From Armatimonadota bacterium (GTDB lineage: Bacteria; Armatimonadota; Fimbriimonadia; Fimbriimonadales; Fimbriimonadaceae), in assembly GCA_018268255.1 (NCBI GenBank), contig JAFDWX010000003.1, positions 1 through 64,000 on the forward strand: 64,000 nucleotides of DNA, written 5' to 3'. The first letter of the stretch is position 1; every line of letters starts with the position of its first letter. Shown one piece after another: positions 1 through 8,151 of the stretch. The position numbers were made by a program, and so were the translations under genes. The notes under the pieces were generated by a model. It was not told the origin of the DNA and ran no database searches. It worked only from the letters and a program-made list of their open reading frames with translations.

Positions 1-1119
1 GCGCACTTTTGCCGAGTCCTGTTCGGGAACGTTTGCCGATACCCATACTGACCTCAGGTTCTCGACTTCCATGAGCACCTGGGTTCGATCTACTGCTTGA
101 CCTTTGGTGACATCGAGGTGAGTGACTGTTCCAGCAATGGGAGCTACCAGAGCAACCCTACCGACCGATGCTCCACCCGAACCAGAGTTGGATCGGTACA
201 CCGCCTGGGCATTTGCGACGCCGCGATTGGCACTCGACCAGGCCGACTCTGCCGCTCGCACTCTGATTCGCGCCCGGTTAAGTTCGAGTTCACTTGACTT
301 CACGTCCGCCTCAGCAATCTGAAGCTCTTTGGCGTTCAAAAGTCCCCGCGAAGCAATGTTCCTCTCGCGGTCGTAGGTGGCTTTGGCATTCTCGATCTTG
401 GCTTTGGCGCGATCTAGTCGAATCTGGTCTTGCTGGAATTCTAGTCGGGCCGCCTCAAGTTCAGACTTGGAGACGATGCCGTCTCGGTACAAGTTCTCAA
501 GTCGGCGGAGTTGTTCCGCGTGGCTTGCCTGTTCTTTCTGAACGCTTAGAAGTTCACTCTGAGCTTCGTTCAAGTCATTTTGCGCCTGCTGAACCGGAGC
601 TTGGCTGAACGCACCCGCTTTCGCGAGATCCCGCTGCCTGGTGAGATTGGTTCTTGCGGCGTTCAGCTTCGCGATGGCTAGTTCAACCTCAGAACGCGAC
701 TGTTGAACATCCGATTTGGCTGCATCACGCACACGGGTGGCCTCCGCGATTGTTGACCAGGCTTGCGAGAGTTCCGGAGATTCGATGATCGCTAGGGTTT
801 GGCCCTGGCGAACTGCGTCGCCGAGCCGGACCGAAATCGAGAGGACCCTTCCTGCTACTGGCGGAGTAACCACTGCCTTGCCACGATCCGTACTTGTGAC
901 CGTGCCCGGAACTTGGAGGGACTCCTGAATTTCTTCTCTGCGAACGACGGTTGTCTCAATGCCCGCGATCTTCTGGGCTTCATCCGTGAGCTTGACCTGG
1001 CCCTCAACATGGCCCGACTCCTCTTCCTTGCCGTGTTCGTCCGCATGAGGGGCTTCGGGGGATTTGCCGCACCCAGCCATGAGCATCAGTACAACAATGA
1101 ATAATCCGAGTTTTCTCAC
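1..1119 (-). CDS. HlyD/CzcB-type periplasmic adaptor of an RND efflux system (3' end cut by window)
   Basis: I translated this directly from the complement; it stays open from GTG at 1119 to the window edge (373 codons), so the C-terminus is missing. The N-terminus is a lipoprotein signal (LMLMAGC lipobox) followed by a His/Glu-rich stretch. Next come a biotinyl-lipoyl-like half (VAGRVLSISVRLGDAVRQGQ), a long Ala/Gln/Glu-rich alpha-helical hairpin, and the second half (LVAPIAGTVTHLDVTKGQAV). That order is typical of membrane-fusion proteins linking an inner-membrane RND pump to an outer-membrane channel. The GTG overlaps the TGA of the upstream TolC-like gene, so the two are translationally coupled. 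The His-rich N-terminus favours a heavy-metal (CzcB/CusB) pump, but the substrate is inferred. The RND pump gene probably lies to the left of the window. Confidence 0.85.
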   Translation of the reverse strand, partial: MRKLGLFIVVLMLMAGCGKSPEAPHADEHGKEEESGHVEGQVKLTDEAQKIAGIETTVVRREEIQESLQVPGTVTSTDRGKAVVTPPVAGRVLSISVRLGDAVRQGQTLAIIESPELSQAWSTIAEATRVRDAAKSDVQQSRSEVELAIAKLNAARTNLTRQRDLAKAGAFSQAPVQQAQNDLNEAQSELLSVQKEQASHAEQLRRLENLYRDGIVSKSELEAARLEFQQDQIRLDRAKAKIENAKATYDRERNIASRGLLNAKELQIAEADVKSSELELNRARIRVRAAESAWSSANRGVANAQAVYRSNSGSGGASVGRVALVAPIAGTVTHLDVTKGQAVDRTQVLMEVENLRSVWVSANVPEQDSAKVR

Positions 1120-2312
1120 TTCAGCACCTCCGCAAGGAATCCAGAAGCTTTATACTGGTCAATTACAGCAAGCGAGAGTTGTTGTCTCGCCTCAACGAGT
1201 TCTTGTTCGACCTCTCTCAATGCGCGGGTCGCTTCAAGCACATCAATCTGCGTTCCAAAGCCTTCAGAAAAACCCTTCTGAGACTTAGCAACGAGTTCGC
1301 GGGCTGACCCGAGAATCGCTTCATAGCGTTGAATCCGGGCTTGCCGAGCATCAATCTCGATCTTCGTAGCTTCGAGTTCGAGTTTCGCTTTCGTAGTTGA
1401 ATCGAGGAGTTGCTTGCGAGCCGCTTCTGCCTTAAGGCTTGCGGCGCGACTCTCATTTCGTGCCCTGCCGTGATCAAAAATCGCCCATGTAATCTGGGCA
1501 CGTCCGACAAAGTATCCGCGATCATTTCCCCAGGGAGACCTTACAAGCTGCAAGCTGAATTCAGGGCGGTTGGAGACACTGGCAACTTTGGCTTCCGCCT
1601 CCGCAATTAGGACCTCAGCTTTGAGTTCTAGCAGGTCGGGCCGCTGATCCACGGTCGGACTGGTGAGCACCTCAATGGAAGCATCCGGCTCAACGTTTAG
1701 GGTGTCCGCTCTTGCCCCAAGCAACCCCGAGAGCCGCTTGATCGCTGCGGCGAAGTCGGCTCGGCGAAGCTCAGACGCCTGCTTTGCGCGTTCAAGTTCG
1801 ATGCTGGCCCTTGTGACCTGAAGCTCCGCGACCTTGCCTTCGTCAAACCTTCGTTTGGTCGCGTTGAACAGGCCCTCAGCGACAGTCAGAAGTTCATTCG
1901 AGACTTCGCTTTGGTGTCTTGCCGATACAGCCTCGGCAAACGCCGTCAGTACCTCGGCCTGGAGTTCGCTTGCCTCTGCGCGGTAAGCCGCGAGTGCACG
2001 CTCGACACCTGCCGCACCCAAGGCTTTGGCAGAGCGTTGACGACCAAATAGGTCGATTCCTTGGGTGAGTGCTAGGTCTTGGTCGGTTGCGCCAACATCA
2101 TTGCGGCTCGACGCGCCAACGGCAAGTTCGAGTGGTGAGAGAGCACCAAGGGACTTGGCGGTCGCTCTTGCCTCTTCTACTCGAAGTCTCGCGGCAGCGA
2201 GGGCAGGACGGTTTTGAGACGCTAACTTGAGTGCGTCTTGGGCGGATATTTGGGATTGGGCTTGGCATACTGTGGTTGCCAAGAGGAAAAGAATTGTGAG
2301 TTGTTTGTTCAA
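1116..2312 (-). CDS. TolC/CzcC-type outer-membrane efflux protein
   Basis: A 398-residue protein with a cleavable signal peptide (MNKQLTILFLLATTVCQA) and two rounds of Ala/Glu/Leu/Arg-rich helical sequence (roughly residues 22-200 and 215-395). This is the internal duplication expected of outer-membrane efflux (OEP) family channels. Family knowledge: three protomers form a barrel plus periplasmic tunnel that docks the adaptor encoded next. It is translationally coupled to the adaptor gene by a 4-bp overlap, and a Cys-rich exported protein is encoded 44 bp upstream in the same direction. Together they look like a czcC-czcB type operon. Substrate specificity cannot be read from this subunit. 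Confidence 0.85.
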   Translation of the reverse strand: MNKQLTILFLLATTVCQAQSQISAQDALKLASQNRPALAAARLRVEEARATAKSLGALSPLELAVGASSRNDVGATDQDLALTQGIDLFGRQRSAKALGAAGVERALAAYRAEASELQAEVLTAFAEAVSARHQSEVSNELLTVAEGLFNATKRRFDEGKVAELQVTRASIELERAKQASELRRADFAAAIKRLSGLLGARADTLNVEPDASIEVLTSPTVDQRPDLLELKAEVLIAEAEAKVASVSNRPEFSLQLVRSPWGNDRGYFVGRAQITWAIFDHGRARNESRAASLKAEAARKQLLDSTTKAKLELEATKIEIDARQARIQRYEAILGSARELVAKSQKGFSEGFGTQIDVLEATRALREVEQELVEARQQLSLAVIDQYKASGFLAEVLK

Positions 2313-2356
2313 GGGTTGCTCCAGGGCTTGTTAAGGCTGGAGCAAAGATCGAGCGG

Positions 2357-2812
2357 CTACGCCAAACTCATGACCTCGCACCCAGCGGATAGCTGAACAC
2401 GATGCAGAGCGGGAGGACCTCGTGACGTATGAATCGAGGGCGGGCCTGTCGGCGGAGCACCTTCTCTAAAGACAAACTGGTTCCGTACCACTGCAACGAA
2501 GCCGAGCTCAGGGAGAGCCGTCGGCGGTGGCAAGATCGCAAATTCTAGGGTTACCTGGGGAGCGGGTGACAGCGAATCGAAACTCTTGGGAGTCTCGCAC
2601 TCACGGATTTCGCAGCAGTCGTGGCAATCGCCATGCGAGTCCGACAGTGATCCCACTGGCTCGGGATGATCGGTGATGATCGCGCATTCGAGGCAAGTTT
2701 CACCTGACGGACGGACGTAGTCCGACACGCAGAAGTGCATTTGGGTCAGCACGAGAACCGAGGCTAGCAAAGCTCGCCCGGCAAATCCTCTCAACGCGTC
2801 CCAAAATTTCAC
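2357..2812 (-). CDS. Small Cys/His-rich exported protein ahead of the efflux genes
   Basis: 151 residues, no family recognised. An N-terminal hydrophobic segment (residues about 12-27) looks like a signal peptide. The mature part has a cluster of potential metal ligands between residues 40 and 73 (CLEC, then HGDCHDCCEIREC) and a Pro-rich tail. Its position as first gene of the efflux operon, plus the ligand density, suggests a periplasmic metal-binding or metal-sensing accessory. That role is inference. The start at 2812 leaves about 85 bp to the tRNA-like repeat on the right. Confidence 0.55.
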   Translation of the reverse strand: MKFWDALRGFAGRALLASVLVLTQMHFCVSDYVRPSGETCLECAIITDHPEPVGSLSDSHGDCHDCCEIRECETPKSFDSLSPAPQVTLEFAILPPPTALPELGFVAVVRNQFVFREGAPPTGPPSIHTSRGPPALHRVQLSAGCEVMSLA

Positions 2813-2898
2813 GACTGATACAGTATGACGTTGGAATGGGATCGGAGGGTGCCCACATGAGACTACGATCTGGTTGCAACGTTAAAAGCGTGAGTTTT

Positions 2899-3050
2899 GG
2901 TCTCTCCAAGGTCTCTCCAACGCGGTGGAAAACGGCGGTCGATTAGGTTCAACGGCGGACGAACACTCAGCCTCGTTGAACCTAGAAAATGTCAGTCCTA
3001 AGGAGGGCGTCGGGGGTTCGAGTCCCTCCGGGGCCGCCAAGATTTGAACC
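2899..3050 (+). repeat. 152-bp direct repeat, left copy, ending in tRNA-like T-arm and CCA
   Basis: This matches 29675-29826 without gaps; by eye 133 of 152 positions agree and 56 consecutive bases (2992-3047) are identical. It opens with a tandem GGTCTCTCC, contains a perfect 10-bp hairpin (AGGTTCAACG at 2945-2954 with CGTTGAACCT at 2974-2983), and ends with a canonical tRNA T-arm (GGGGG, loop TTCGAGT, CCCTC), a 7-base acceptor strand CGGGGCC, G and CCA. No matching 5' acceptor (GGCCCCG) lies within about 100 nt upstream, so it is not an intact tRNA gene. Together with the right copy it exactly brackets the nitrate genes, as attachment-site duplications do for islands inserted at tRNA 3' ends. 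Confidence 0.8.
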
Positions 3051-3282
3051 TAAGCGACGCCTGAATTGGGCGACTCTCGCGGGCTGTTATCACCGCAATT
3101 CTCACCGAGGCATTTCGGCCCGACTCACTTCAATCCTTACTTCCATCGCCAAGCAGAACGACCCCTCGCACCAATTCTTGCCGCTAAGAGCGTAACGTTG
3201 GGCCGTCAACGTTGGCACCCGGCCGATGCTGCTCTCCACGATGTCCGCAGAGCGTGGGCCGCCACCCAAAAGTGTTGTCCAC

Positions 3283-3326
3283 TATGATTGCAGTCATACT
3301 GCGCGGGCCGAATCTGACTGAATAAT
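3283..3326 (+). promoter_or_regulatory. Crp/Fnr-type box and -10 of the nar operon
   Basis: The palindrome TATGAT-TGCA-GTCATA occupies 3283-3298. After 22 bp comes AATAAT at 3321-3326 (5 of 6 to TATAAT). Predicted transcription start is about 3333, leaving a roughly 20-nt leader that contains AGAAGG (3338-3343) before ATG 3353. This is one of only two boxes in the island whose operon appears to keep a leader; the other is at 13331. Confidence 0.75.
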
Positions 3327-3352
3327 ATCGGTGCGCGAGAAGGATGGCGCGC

Positions 3353-5803
3353 ATGAAACTCATGGCAACCAGACATTCCGTACCGGGTCGAGCCCCGACA
3401 GTTTCTCCCAGCGAGAAAACGCGCGTCGTGAGAACCACGGACAGCCCAAACTGTACTGGAGCGTGTGGCTGGCTTGCCACCGTTGTCGATGACGTCATCG
3501 TCGATCTCAAGCCTGCAGCAGACTATCCATGTCAAGAATACAATCCGCGAGGATGTCTTCGTGGCATGTCGATGACGCACATTATCTATGGTCCGGACCG
3601 TGTGCATAAGCCGCGAATTCGGACGGGTGAGCGCGGAGAAAACAAGTGGCGCGAGGTGGAATGGGACGAGGCTTTGGATTACATCGCGAGCCACATGTGC
3701 CGTATTCGGGATAGTCATGGGCCGGAGTCGATGCTCCTTTTCAACCAAGTTGTGGGGACAGGTTACGTTCAAAAGGGGGCGCAGGTGCGGATGGCTGCTC
3801 TGTTGGGGATGTCTTTTGCGACCGCATACGATTTCAATGGCGACATCTCCATGGGTTTCACTCAAACCGTTGGGATTGACTGCGTTGAGTGCGAGACCAA
3901 GAGTTGGGCACACTGTAGAACCGCAATTCTGTGGTCGAGTAACGTTTTTCAGACACGCATTCCCGACGCAAAATTCCTCACTACCTACGCCAAACAGAGA
4001 AACAATTGCCAGATCATCTCAATTGATCCGCGTTGCAGCCAGACTGCCAAAGGATCTGACCAGTGGTTACCCATCAACCCAGGAACGGATGGTGCCCTTG
4101 CCCTCTCGATGTGTCAGGTTATCATCGAAGCGGGGCACGTTGATTGGGAATTTCTGCAAAAGAACACAGATGTCTGCACCCTGATTCGCCAGGACAACGG
4201 TATGCGGTTGCGAGCTTCGGACGTTGGTCAGGGGACTGATGCTGAGTTCATGGTGTGGGATGAAGGCCTAGGTGGGCTCTTCAAGCTTCCAATGGAGTCG
4301 CTCAAGCTGCCCGAATCGGCCCGTTTTGCATTCAAGGGTCTTCGCGAGATCCAGGTTGCTGATGGATCGGTGATTAGTGTGGTCCCTGCTTACCAGTTGA
4401 TCGAAGAAGAGATCATGAAGCAGGATTACGTTCCAGAGCATGTCACTACGGTCTGCGACATCCCAGCAAAGGCTATTCGAGATATTGCGATCCGATTCGC
4501 CACCGAGCGGCCCAGTTCAATCATTATCGGGATGGGCATCAATCATCGCCTCCACGGGGATTTAACCATTCGATCCGTAATACTGCTGGCTACTTTGGTA
4601 GGTGCGCACGGCAAGCCCGGTGAGTCAGTTTCAATTTATTCTGGTCAACACCACTTTCGACTTGACGTATCGCCGTGGTGGTTCCCAGGCGGAAAACGGC
4701 CCAACGGCGTACCTATGCATTATTTCGTCCTTGGTCAACCTACAGGAACGATCAATCCCAAGATCAAATTTCCCAAAGCCGGGTTCAAGGCGCTCTTTGT
4801 GAGCCACGCCAATCCGCTTGTTACCGAGTTTAGCGAGCCCCTAAAAGAAGCAATCGATAATTTGGACCTGTTCGTTGTTACCGAGTTTTCAATGACGCCT
4901 ACATGTGAATATGCTGACGTCGTTCTCCCGGCTCCGACTTTTTGGGAAAAATTGGACTTGGTCGGCACGAGCTGCCATCCCTACCTCCAGATCCAGCAAC
5001 AAGTGATTCCGCCTCAATACAGCAGCCAAACAGAACTGTGGATTTGTCAGGAGTTGATAAGGCGCGTCGATCCCGAGAAGGCCAAAGAAATGGACTTTAC
5101 CGAGGAGCAAGCAATCGAAATGATGCTTGCTGGCGGTGGAAAAGAAGTCGAAGGAATCACTCTAGAGCAACTCAAAAAGGGACCGGTACGGCTCAAGGTT
5201 CATGATCCTGAATGCGGACTCGACGAACAACTCCACGAGGACAAACTCTTTCCTCCTCGAGCTTATCCGTTCGCAGAAGGCGCCCAACGCGAGTTTCTAA
5301 AGACAGGAAGAATGGAATTCTACAAGGAGGAGGACATCTACCAAAAGATGGGCGAAACCATCCCGACCTATCATTGGGCGTTTGAGCATCTTCCCAATTC
5401 ATCTCAAGAGTTTCCCCTTGCAATTGTTACGCCTCACTCAAAGTGGCGAGTGCACTCAACTCATTGCAACAATCCCCTATTACGAAATGTTAACCGTAAG
5501 CCGCTCGTGGAGATTAACCCAAAGGATGCTGCACGTCGCGGCATAAGGGATGGCGATCCGGTCGAAATTTTCAACGATTATGGGCAGTACCAGTTGTGGG
5601 CTCTCGTAACGGAGACCATCAAGCCCGGTGTTGTCTGCGTGGATCACGGTTGGTGGGATCGCTATCTAGCTTCGGGCAAGTACCACAGTGTCCACACCTA
5701 TCAAAAGATCAAGGCGACACACGAAGCTTATTACCTGCCTGCTGTCTATGCTCCTGGACAGCATTGGAAAGACACAAGGGTCGATGTCAGGAGGGTGAAC
5801 TAA
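3353..5803 (+). CDS. NarG-clade molybdopterin oxidoreductase, putative respiratory nitrate reductase catalytic subunit
   Basis: Predicted bis-MGD molybdoenzyme of 816 residues (E. coli NarG is about 1247). I chose ATG 3353 because AGAAGG sits 9 bases upstream. Collinear with NarG: VRTTDSPNCTGACGW (residues 26-40) matches the NarG FS0 region, NPRGC supplies C68, and YDFNGDIS (159-166) matches NarG YDWYCDLP, making D164 the probable Mo ligand. The C-terminal MGD-binding domain begins near TPHSKWRVHST. Oddity: the FS0 His of NarG is Asp here (D30), giving D-x3-C-x3-C-x29-C. There is no Tat or other signal peptide, so a cytoplasmic active site is likely, matching the NarK transporters. First gene of a five-gene operon with no narJ-type chaperone. 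Nitrate as substrate is inferred from clade and context; chlorate or another oxyanion is possible. Confidence 0.8.
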   Translation: MKLMATRHSVPGRAPTVSPSEKTRVVRTTDSPNCTGACGWLATVVDDVIVDLKPAADYPCQEYNPRGCLRGMSMTHIIYGPDRVHKPRIRTGERGENKWREVEWDEALDYIASHMCRIRDSHGPESMLLFNQVVGTGYVQKGAQVRMAALLGMSFATAYDFNGDISMGFTQTVGIDCVECETKSWAHCRTAILWSSNVFQTRIPDAKFLTTYAKQRNNCQIISIDPRCSQTAKGSDQWLPINPGTDGALALSMCQVIIEAGHVDWEFLQKNTDVCTLIRQDNGMRLRASDVGQGTDAEFMVWDEGLGGLFKLPMESLKLPESARFAFKGLREIQVADGSVISVVPAYQLIEEEIMKQDYVPEHVTTVCDIPAKAIRDIAIRFATERPSSIIIGMGINHRLHGDLTIRSVILLATLVGAHGKPGESVSIYSGQHHFRLDVSPWWFPGGKRPNGVPMHYFVLGQPTGTINPKIKFPKAGFKALFVSHANPLVTEFSEPLKEAIDNLDLFVVTEFSMTPTCEYADVVLPAPTFWEKLDLVGTSCHPYLQIQQQVIPPQYSSQTELWICQELIRRVDPEKAKEMDFTEEQAIEMMLAGGGKEVEGITLEQLKKGPVRLKVHDPECGLDEQLHEDKLFPPRAYPFAEGAQREFLKTGRMEFYKEEDIYQKMGETIPTYHWAFEHLPNSSQEFPLAIVTPHSKWRVHSTHCNNPLLRNVNRKPLVEINPKDAARRGIRDGDPVEIFNDYGQYQLWALVTETIKPGVVCVDHGWWDRYLASGKYHSVHTYQKIKATHEAYYLPAVYAPGQHWKDTRVDVRRVN

Positions 5804-5804
5804 G

Positions 5805-6524
5805 ATGGCTCGCTATTCGATGCTGATCGATCTCACGCGGTGCATTGGATGCGATGCTTGTACACTTGCGTGTAAGCAAGAGAATGGAACGCCTTACGAC
5901 ACGTTTTTTGCCCGGGTTCTGAATGTGGAAAGCGGGAAGTATCCAAATGTAAAGCGGATATACGTGCCAGTCCTCTGTAACCATTGTGATGATCCTGCTT
6001 GTCTCAAATCGTGCCCCAATAAGGCGATAGTGCGCCGACAAGATGGGATCGTCTTAGTGGATCAAGAGCGCTGCAAGGGCACAGGTGCCTGCGTCTCCGC
6101 TTGCCCATACGGAAACATTATTCTCCATCGTAACGAGGAAGAGTGGTACCTCGATGAGACAGAACGTTACGAAAAGGAATTTGTCAAGAAGCGCCTCAAA
6201 CAAAATGTTGCCCGCAAGTGTACTTACTGTGCCCACCGAGTCGACCAGGGATTGAACCCGGCATGCGTTGTGGCATGCCCCACTACTGCGCGTATCTTTG
6301 GCGATCTAGATGATCCAAATAGTGAAGTGTCTATCTACATTCAGGAACAAGCAGAGCAGACGGGACGCAAACCATTCCATTTACTTGAGGAGGCTGGTAC
6401 TCAACCCGCTGGATGTTACTTGGCGACAATGGCCGAGCAGGTACCTCACACGATGGGACAAACAGATGGAATTGGCGAAGCCAAAGACTATGAATCGCGG
6501 CGGACCGCAAGAGGAAGAAAATGA
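5805..6524 (+). CDS. NarH/DmsB-like four-cluster ferredoxin subunit
   Basis: 239 residues, starting 1 bp after the catalytic gene ends. Four Cys groups: CIGCDACTLAC (C13-C23), CNHCDDPACLKSC (C58-C70), CKGTGACVSAC (C90-C100) and CTYCAHRVDQGLNPACVVAC. The third has Thr93 where the second Cys should be. In NarH the equivalent position is Trp and that site binds a [3Fe-4S] cluster, so one 3Fe and three 4Fe clusters are predicted. It should wire electrons from the membrane subunits to the molybdenum subunit. It is far shorter than NarH (about 510 residues), closer to DmsB/NrfC size. Its stop overlaps the next start (ATGA). Confidence 0.85.
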   Translation: MARYSMLIDLTRCIGCDACTLACKQENGTPYDTFFARVLNVESGKYPNVKRIYVPVLCNHCDDPACLKSCPNKAIVRRQDGIVLVDQERCKGTGACVSACPYGNIILHRNEEEWYLDETERYEKEFVKKRLKQNVARKCTYCAHRVDQGLNPACVVACPTTARIFGDLDDPNSEVSIYIQEQAEQTGRKPFHLLEEAGTQPAGCYLATMAEQVPHTMGQTDGIGEAKDYESRRTARGRK

Positions 6525-7642
6525 ATTTTAAGACATTGCTTATTTTCTTGATTGTGGGAATCGCTGCAATTGGGAACTCTCAGGGACCTACCAGGAAGGA
6601 CATATTTGGTACGACTTCGTGTATCGGGTGCCACGGACAAAGTGCTATGGGAGGCTTGGGCCCGCCTCTAGCGCAAGCCAAGCTCAAACTCAAAGATTTT
6701 TCAAGCATCGTGCGTACAGGCAAAGGCATGATGCCTGCTATCAAAGAAGGCGAATTGAACGATGCTGATTTGGCAAGCATTTATACAGAAGTTCAAGCAA
6801 AACCCTGGGTTCCAGACGAAATCCCCATTGCATACAAAGTGGGGCAATTCTTGTCGCCGAAAAGTGTTTCACACATCTTTCTTGCCGCATTCTTGTTTGC
6901 TGCAATCTTCGCAATACGGGGACTTTCATATTGGTTAAAATGCGCCGCAGTGAAGGATCTATTGCCAGCCGTCGGTCAAATGGGATGGTTCAAAGCAGTA
7001 GGTACAATTCTAAAATCCTTAGTCGTAGATGGAATTTGTGTAGCATCGCTCTACCAGGCAGATAAAAAGCGATGGCTCTTACACGGGTTGTTGCTTTACG
7101 GAATGTGCGGGCTAATTCTTTCTGATGTTCTTATAGCCATTTTCAATCCTCAGCGTGGTCAACTGCCAATGACTAATCCACTTAAGCTGTTACCTGTTCT
7201 CAGTGGCTTAGCAATTGCATTAGGCGTGGTGTATGTAATGTATCGCTATAAAAAGGATGATTACATCGATAACGGAGTGACACTTGGCAAGGACTTTCTT
7301 TTCCTTAACCTACTGGTCCATGTTGTCGTGAGCGGATTCTTGGTTGTTACCCTAAAGAGATTCGGAGTTAACGATTGGGTAATGACCATTTACATGTATC
7401 ACCTGGCAGCGGTGTTCTTTCTCATAGTCACTGGACCATTTACACGTTTTCAACACATGTATGTTGTGCCCGCGCTTGCGGCTGTCACTCGGCTAACGGA
7501 AGCTGTAGTTGCTAGCGGGGTGGATCTTGGTTTCGAACGGGAGCCCTCGCCCGGCCGCCACCACAAGTCCACAAAAATTGCGGCAGATGTGTTGAAGCAT
7601 CTCGGCGAAGAAGGGCCTATCGTCATGCGCTACTACCCATAA
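6521..7642 (+). CDS. Cytochrome c / NarI-like cytochrome b fusion, membrane subunit
   Basis: 373 residues. A signal peptide or anchor (1-20) precedes a mono-heme cytochrome c domain with CIGCH at residues 34-38 and a likely Met ligand in the GMMPAI stretch. After about residue 110 there are several transmembrane helices with conserved His residues (RWLLHGLLLYG; MYHLAAVFFL). The helical pattern resembles the NarI/DsrM gamma-subunit family, which binds two b hemes. The fused cytochrome c may stand in for the missing cytochrome c1 next to the Rieske and cytochrome b genes downstream. That role is inference. The ATGA overlap with the ferredoxin gene argues for stoichiometric assembly. Confidence 0.75.
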   Translation: MNFKTLLIFLIVGIAAIGNSQGPTRKDIFGTTSCIGCHGQSAMGGLGPPLAQAKLKLKDFSSIVRTGKGMMPAIKEGELNDADLASIYTEVQAKPWVPDEIPIAYKVGQFLSPKSVSHIFLAAFLFAAIFAIRGLSYWLKCAAVKDLLPAVGQMGWFKAVGTILKSLVVDGICVASLYQADKKRWLLHGLLLYGMCGLILSDVLIAIFNPQRGQLPMTNPLKLLPVLSGLAIALGVVYVMYRYKKDDYIDNGVTLGKDFLFLNLLVHVVVSGFLVVTLKRFGVNDWVMTIYMYHLAAVFFLIVTGPFTRFQHMYVVPALAAVTRLTEAVVASGVDLGFEREPSPGRHHKSTKIAADVLKHLGEEGPIVMRYYP

Positions 7643-7653
7643 GGAATTCCATA

Positions 7654-8148
7654 ATGACTAACGACCTTAGTACCAATGACAGTATCGAAATCTCCCGTCG
7701 AAAAATGATGGGACTCGTCGTCGGCGTTATCAATCTGGGACTCATCGGCTCAATCGTTGGCCCAATGGTAGGATTTGCCACTGCACCATTGACAGTCAAA
7801 CGGAAGCAGAGATGGGTAGAGCTTATGGATGAATCCATGATCCAGCCAGGTGAAGTGAAAGAAGTCAATTACAGTATGCGGGTCGTGGATGGCTACCACG
7901 AGATCGAGCAAAAATACACTGTTTACCTGCGACGCGGAGAGGAAGATGTGATCTGCATAGATCCTGCATGTACGCACCTCGGCTGCCGAGTCAAATTCCA
8001 GTCAGAGCAACATAGGTTTGTTTGCCCGTGCCACGGAGGCGTATTTGATGACCAAGGAAACAACAAATCGGGTCCTCCTCCAAAGCCACTGGAGCGCCAT
8101 CCTGTCAAAATCGAGGCAGGGAAAATCTGGATTTCTAGAGAGGTCTAA
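7654..8148 (+). CDS. Rieske [2Fe-2S] protein of the nar operon
   Basis: 164 residues. An N-terminal Tat-like anchor (SRRKMMGLVVGVINLGL) would place the domain outside the cytoplasmic membrane. The Rieske site is complete: C106-T-H108 and C124-P-C126-H127, with C111 and C126 as the disulfide pair. It resembles QcrA-type subunits of bc/b6f complexes. It lies between the cytochrome c/b fusion and a cytochrome b gene, suggesting a quinol-oxidising bc-like module attached to the nitrate reductase. Haloarchaeal nar operons also carry a Rieske protein (NarB) and cytochrome b (NarC), which is the closest known precedent I can name. Confidence 0.9.
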   Translation: MTNDLSTNDSIEISRRKMMGLVVGVINLGLIGSIVGPMVGFATAPLTVKRKQRWVELMDESMIQPGEVKEVNYSMRVVDGYHEIEQKYTVYLRRGEEDVICIDPACTHLGCRVKFQSEQHRFVCPCHGGVFDDQGNNKSGPPPKPLERHPVKIEAGKIWISREV

Positions 8149-8151
8149 TCT

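Noticed and set aside
2899-3050. Intact tRNA or tmRNA gene
   Set aside because: The T-arm and acceptor 3' strand are present but no complementary 5' acceptor (GGCCCCG) or anticodon arm is found upstream in either copy.
3206-3913. 235-codon minus-strand frame over the nar promoter and 5' end
   Set aside because: It would run through the regulatory box and the conserved FS0 region of the opposite gene; no domain.
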